Of a stretch of 64,000 nucleotides of DNA, positions 62,847 through 64,000 are shown one piece after another. Each line of letters opens with the position of its first letter. Positions within the stretch are counted from its first letter, which is position 1. Position numbers and translations under genes: made by a program. Source of the DNA: Neisseria musculi (GTDB taxonomy: Bacteria > Pseudomonadota > Gammaproteobacteria > Burkholderiales > Neisseriaceae). The stretch covers positions 2,852,001 through 2,916,000 of the forward strand of contig NZ_CP060414.2 of NCBI RefSeq assembly GCF_014297595.2, in the 5' to 3' direction. The notes below the pieces were generated by a model, which made no database searches, had not been told where the DNA came from, and worked only from the letters and a program-made list of their open reading frames with translations.

Positions 62847-64000
62847 CACGGCGGCTGCCTGATCTTCCTGAAGCATCGCGCCGCCTGTTTGTGTCGATAC
62901 GGCATAACTTTGGTCGGCGGTATTGACCGGTGCGGTTTCGGATGTGTCGATACCCAGTTTGCCCAAATTCACCGGTCGGGCAGTGTCTAACAATTCGGTG
63001 CCGCCGGTTTGCGGTGTGTTTGCGCTGCGTATGGCTGCATTGCTATGGAAAACGATGTTTTCGGTGGCGGCCCGGCTGACGGTGGTGGTGCCTATATCTG
63101 CAAAGGCACTTTCATCGGACTCGGCTTCAATGGGAAATGCCCTGGCTGACAGGGTTACTTTTTTGAGGGCTGCGATTGATGCGGGGGTGGCGCCGTTGTT
63201 GCCCGCTATACCGGCTGCTTCGCTGTGAATATTGGAAATAACGCGCAAGGTGTTGATTTGCTCTGTTTTCAGCCAGTCGCCGTTTTCAAAGGCTTTGGAT
63301 GAGTCGGTATCGAAAGTGTTGTCGGCAACGGTGAGCTTGCCTTTATGGCTTTTGCTGGTGCCGGTTGCACGGACAACCGGCTGCGAGGGCGGTCCGCCGC
63401 TTACGTTGAATGTGTTGCCGGTTACCGACACGGTGGCGGCATTGCTTTCAACGGTTACGGCTTTGGTGGCGCCTTCGGCCTGGCTTATTTTCAGGGTGTT
63501 GTTATTAACGGCAACGCTGCCGTTGAGGCGGTCGGCATTTTGTTTTTCTTCGATATAAATCGGTGCGGCAGTTGTTTTTTTTACCGACATGTTATTGCCG
63601 ATAATGCGGATATTTCCGCTTCCGGGACCGGCTTCCACGGCTGCGGTATGGGAGTTGTCTGATTTGCCGAATATGCTGATGAGGTTGTCGGCCGAAGAGC
63701 CGGCTAGTTTGTTATTGGAAATATTTAATGTGTAGCTGACATCTTTTTCATTGTTGCGGGCCTCGATGGCGCGGGTGATGCCCAAGCCGTCTGTGAGGTT
63801 GTTAATGGTATTGTTGCTGATGTTGAACACACCGGCTTTGGGGTTGATGAATTTTTGCCAGTCTTGGCCTTTGTTTTCTAATTTGATGCCCCGGTAGCCG
63901 ATATAGTCGCTGCCGGCATTGGGAATACCGGTGTTGTCGTCTCTGGTGAGGCGGAAAGAAGGGTCTTGTGTGATGGTGTTGTTTTGGATGGTAACTTTAT
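62841..64000 (-). CDS. Large right-handed beta-helix (surface or secreted) protein, C-terminal part
   Basis: The frame enters from the right window edge and ends at a TAG at 62841, giving about 385 visible residues. It consists of short repeats of parallel beta-helix type: VTIQNNTITQD, VFNISNNTINNLTDG, TLNISNNKLAGS, IRIIGNNMSVKK, VAVNNNTLKISQ, VSVTGNTFNVSG, LTVADNTFDTD. The last ~130 residues are less repetitive. This is the fold of pectate-lyase-like and autotransporter passenger domains. No beta-barrel, membrane anchor or sorting motif follows. The stop is supplied by a Correia-like repeat end, so the C-terminus may be truncated. Confidence 0.8.
   Translation of the reverse strand, partial: KVTIQNNTITQDPSFRLTRDDNTGIPNAGSDYIGYRGIKLENKGQDWQKFINPKAGVFNISNNTINNLTDGLGITRAIEARNNEKDVSYTLNISNNKLAGSSADNLISIFGKSDNSHTAAVEAGPGSGNIRIIGNNMSVKKTTAAPIYIEEKQNADRLNGSVAVNNNTLKISQAEGATKAVTVESNAATVSVTGNTFNVSGGPPSQPVVRATGTSKSHKGKLTVADNTFDTDSSKAFENGDWLKTEQINTLRVISNIHSEAAGIAGNNGATPASIAALKKVTLSARAFPIEAESDESAFADIGTTTVSRAATENIVFHSNAAIRSANTPQTGGTELLDTARPVNLGKLGIDTSETAPVNTADQSYAVSTQTGGAMLQEDQAAAVL

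Overview
The window is a piece of chromosome from a Neisseria-type betaproteobacterium (Neisseriaceae). The strongest sign is dozens of copies of the Neisseriaceae DNA uptake sequence. Most carry the AG form (AGGCCGTCTGAA), and only a few carry the AT form (ATGCCGTCTGAA). The AG form points to a commensal or animal-associated Neisseria or close relative rather than N. meningitidis or N. gonorrhoeae; I cannot name the species. Inverted pairs of the uptake sequence close many transcription units as terminator-like hairpins. Gene order also follows Neisseria: tal, kdsD, kdsC, lptC, lptA, lptB, rpoN, hpf; a dolP/gmhA/yraN block divergent from rsmI; and lutACB beside an L-lactate permease.

Layout, left to right. 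Bases 1-5000 hold a receiver-like protein (cut by the window edge), a FimV-like TPR protein, rlmD and an L,D-transpeptidase. Bases 5.6-11.7 kb hold trkH, an O-methyltransferase, the lytic transglycosylase ltgA and a FadR-type regulator. Bases 11.9-16.8 kb form the lactate utilisation locus, with a perfect operator-like palindrome just upstream of lutA. Bases 17.5-26.5 kb hold an orphan LytTR response regulator, a TlpA-like thioredoxin, a thioesterase, rlmH, slyX, a carrier protein, a decayed argA, a zinc-ribbon membrane protein and ampG. Bases 26.5-33.7 kb contain an AT-rich island and two identical, oppositely oriented IS1016-type elements around clpA, clpS, cspA, a DUF1653 gene, smpB and a lipoprotein gene. 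The second IS cuts a small membrane-protein gene exactly. Bases 34-47 kb hold priA, rarD, ribF, tal and the Kdo/Lpt/RpoN/HPF block. Bases 47.5-62.1 kb hold valS, an HTH gene, map, an Ala/Pro-rich membrane protein, dolP, gmhA, yraN, rsmI, an outer-membrane efflux lipoprotein with a MarR regulator, queF (with a preQ1 riboswitch), yhhQ, tRNA-Arg, ispB and rplU-rpmA. The right edge has an inverted repeat pair and the C-terminal part of a large beta-helix surface-type protein.

How the genes work together. The lut genes and permease import and oxidise L-lactate. LtgA, AmpG and the L,D-transpeptidase act in peptidoglycan turnover and recycling. kdsD/kdsC make Kdo, gmhA feeds heptose synthesis, and lptC/A/B move lipopolysaccharide to the outer membrane. 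queF and yhhQ serve queuosine synthesis and salvage. The sigma-54 gene is intact, unlike in the pathogenic Neisseria.

I saw no clearly new multi-gene system. The most notable signals are a family of Correia-like miniature repeats (at least four clear or fairly clear copies plus degenerate ones, one supplying the stop codon of a surface-type protein), the dated IS insertion, ongoing gene decay (argA, the membrane protein, and a secreted-protein gene between kdsD and kdsC), and the regulatory sites of the lut and queF loci.
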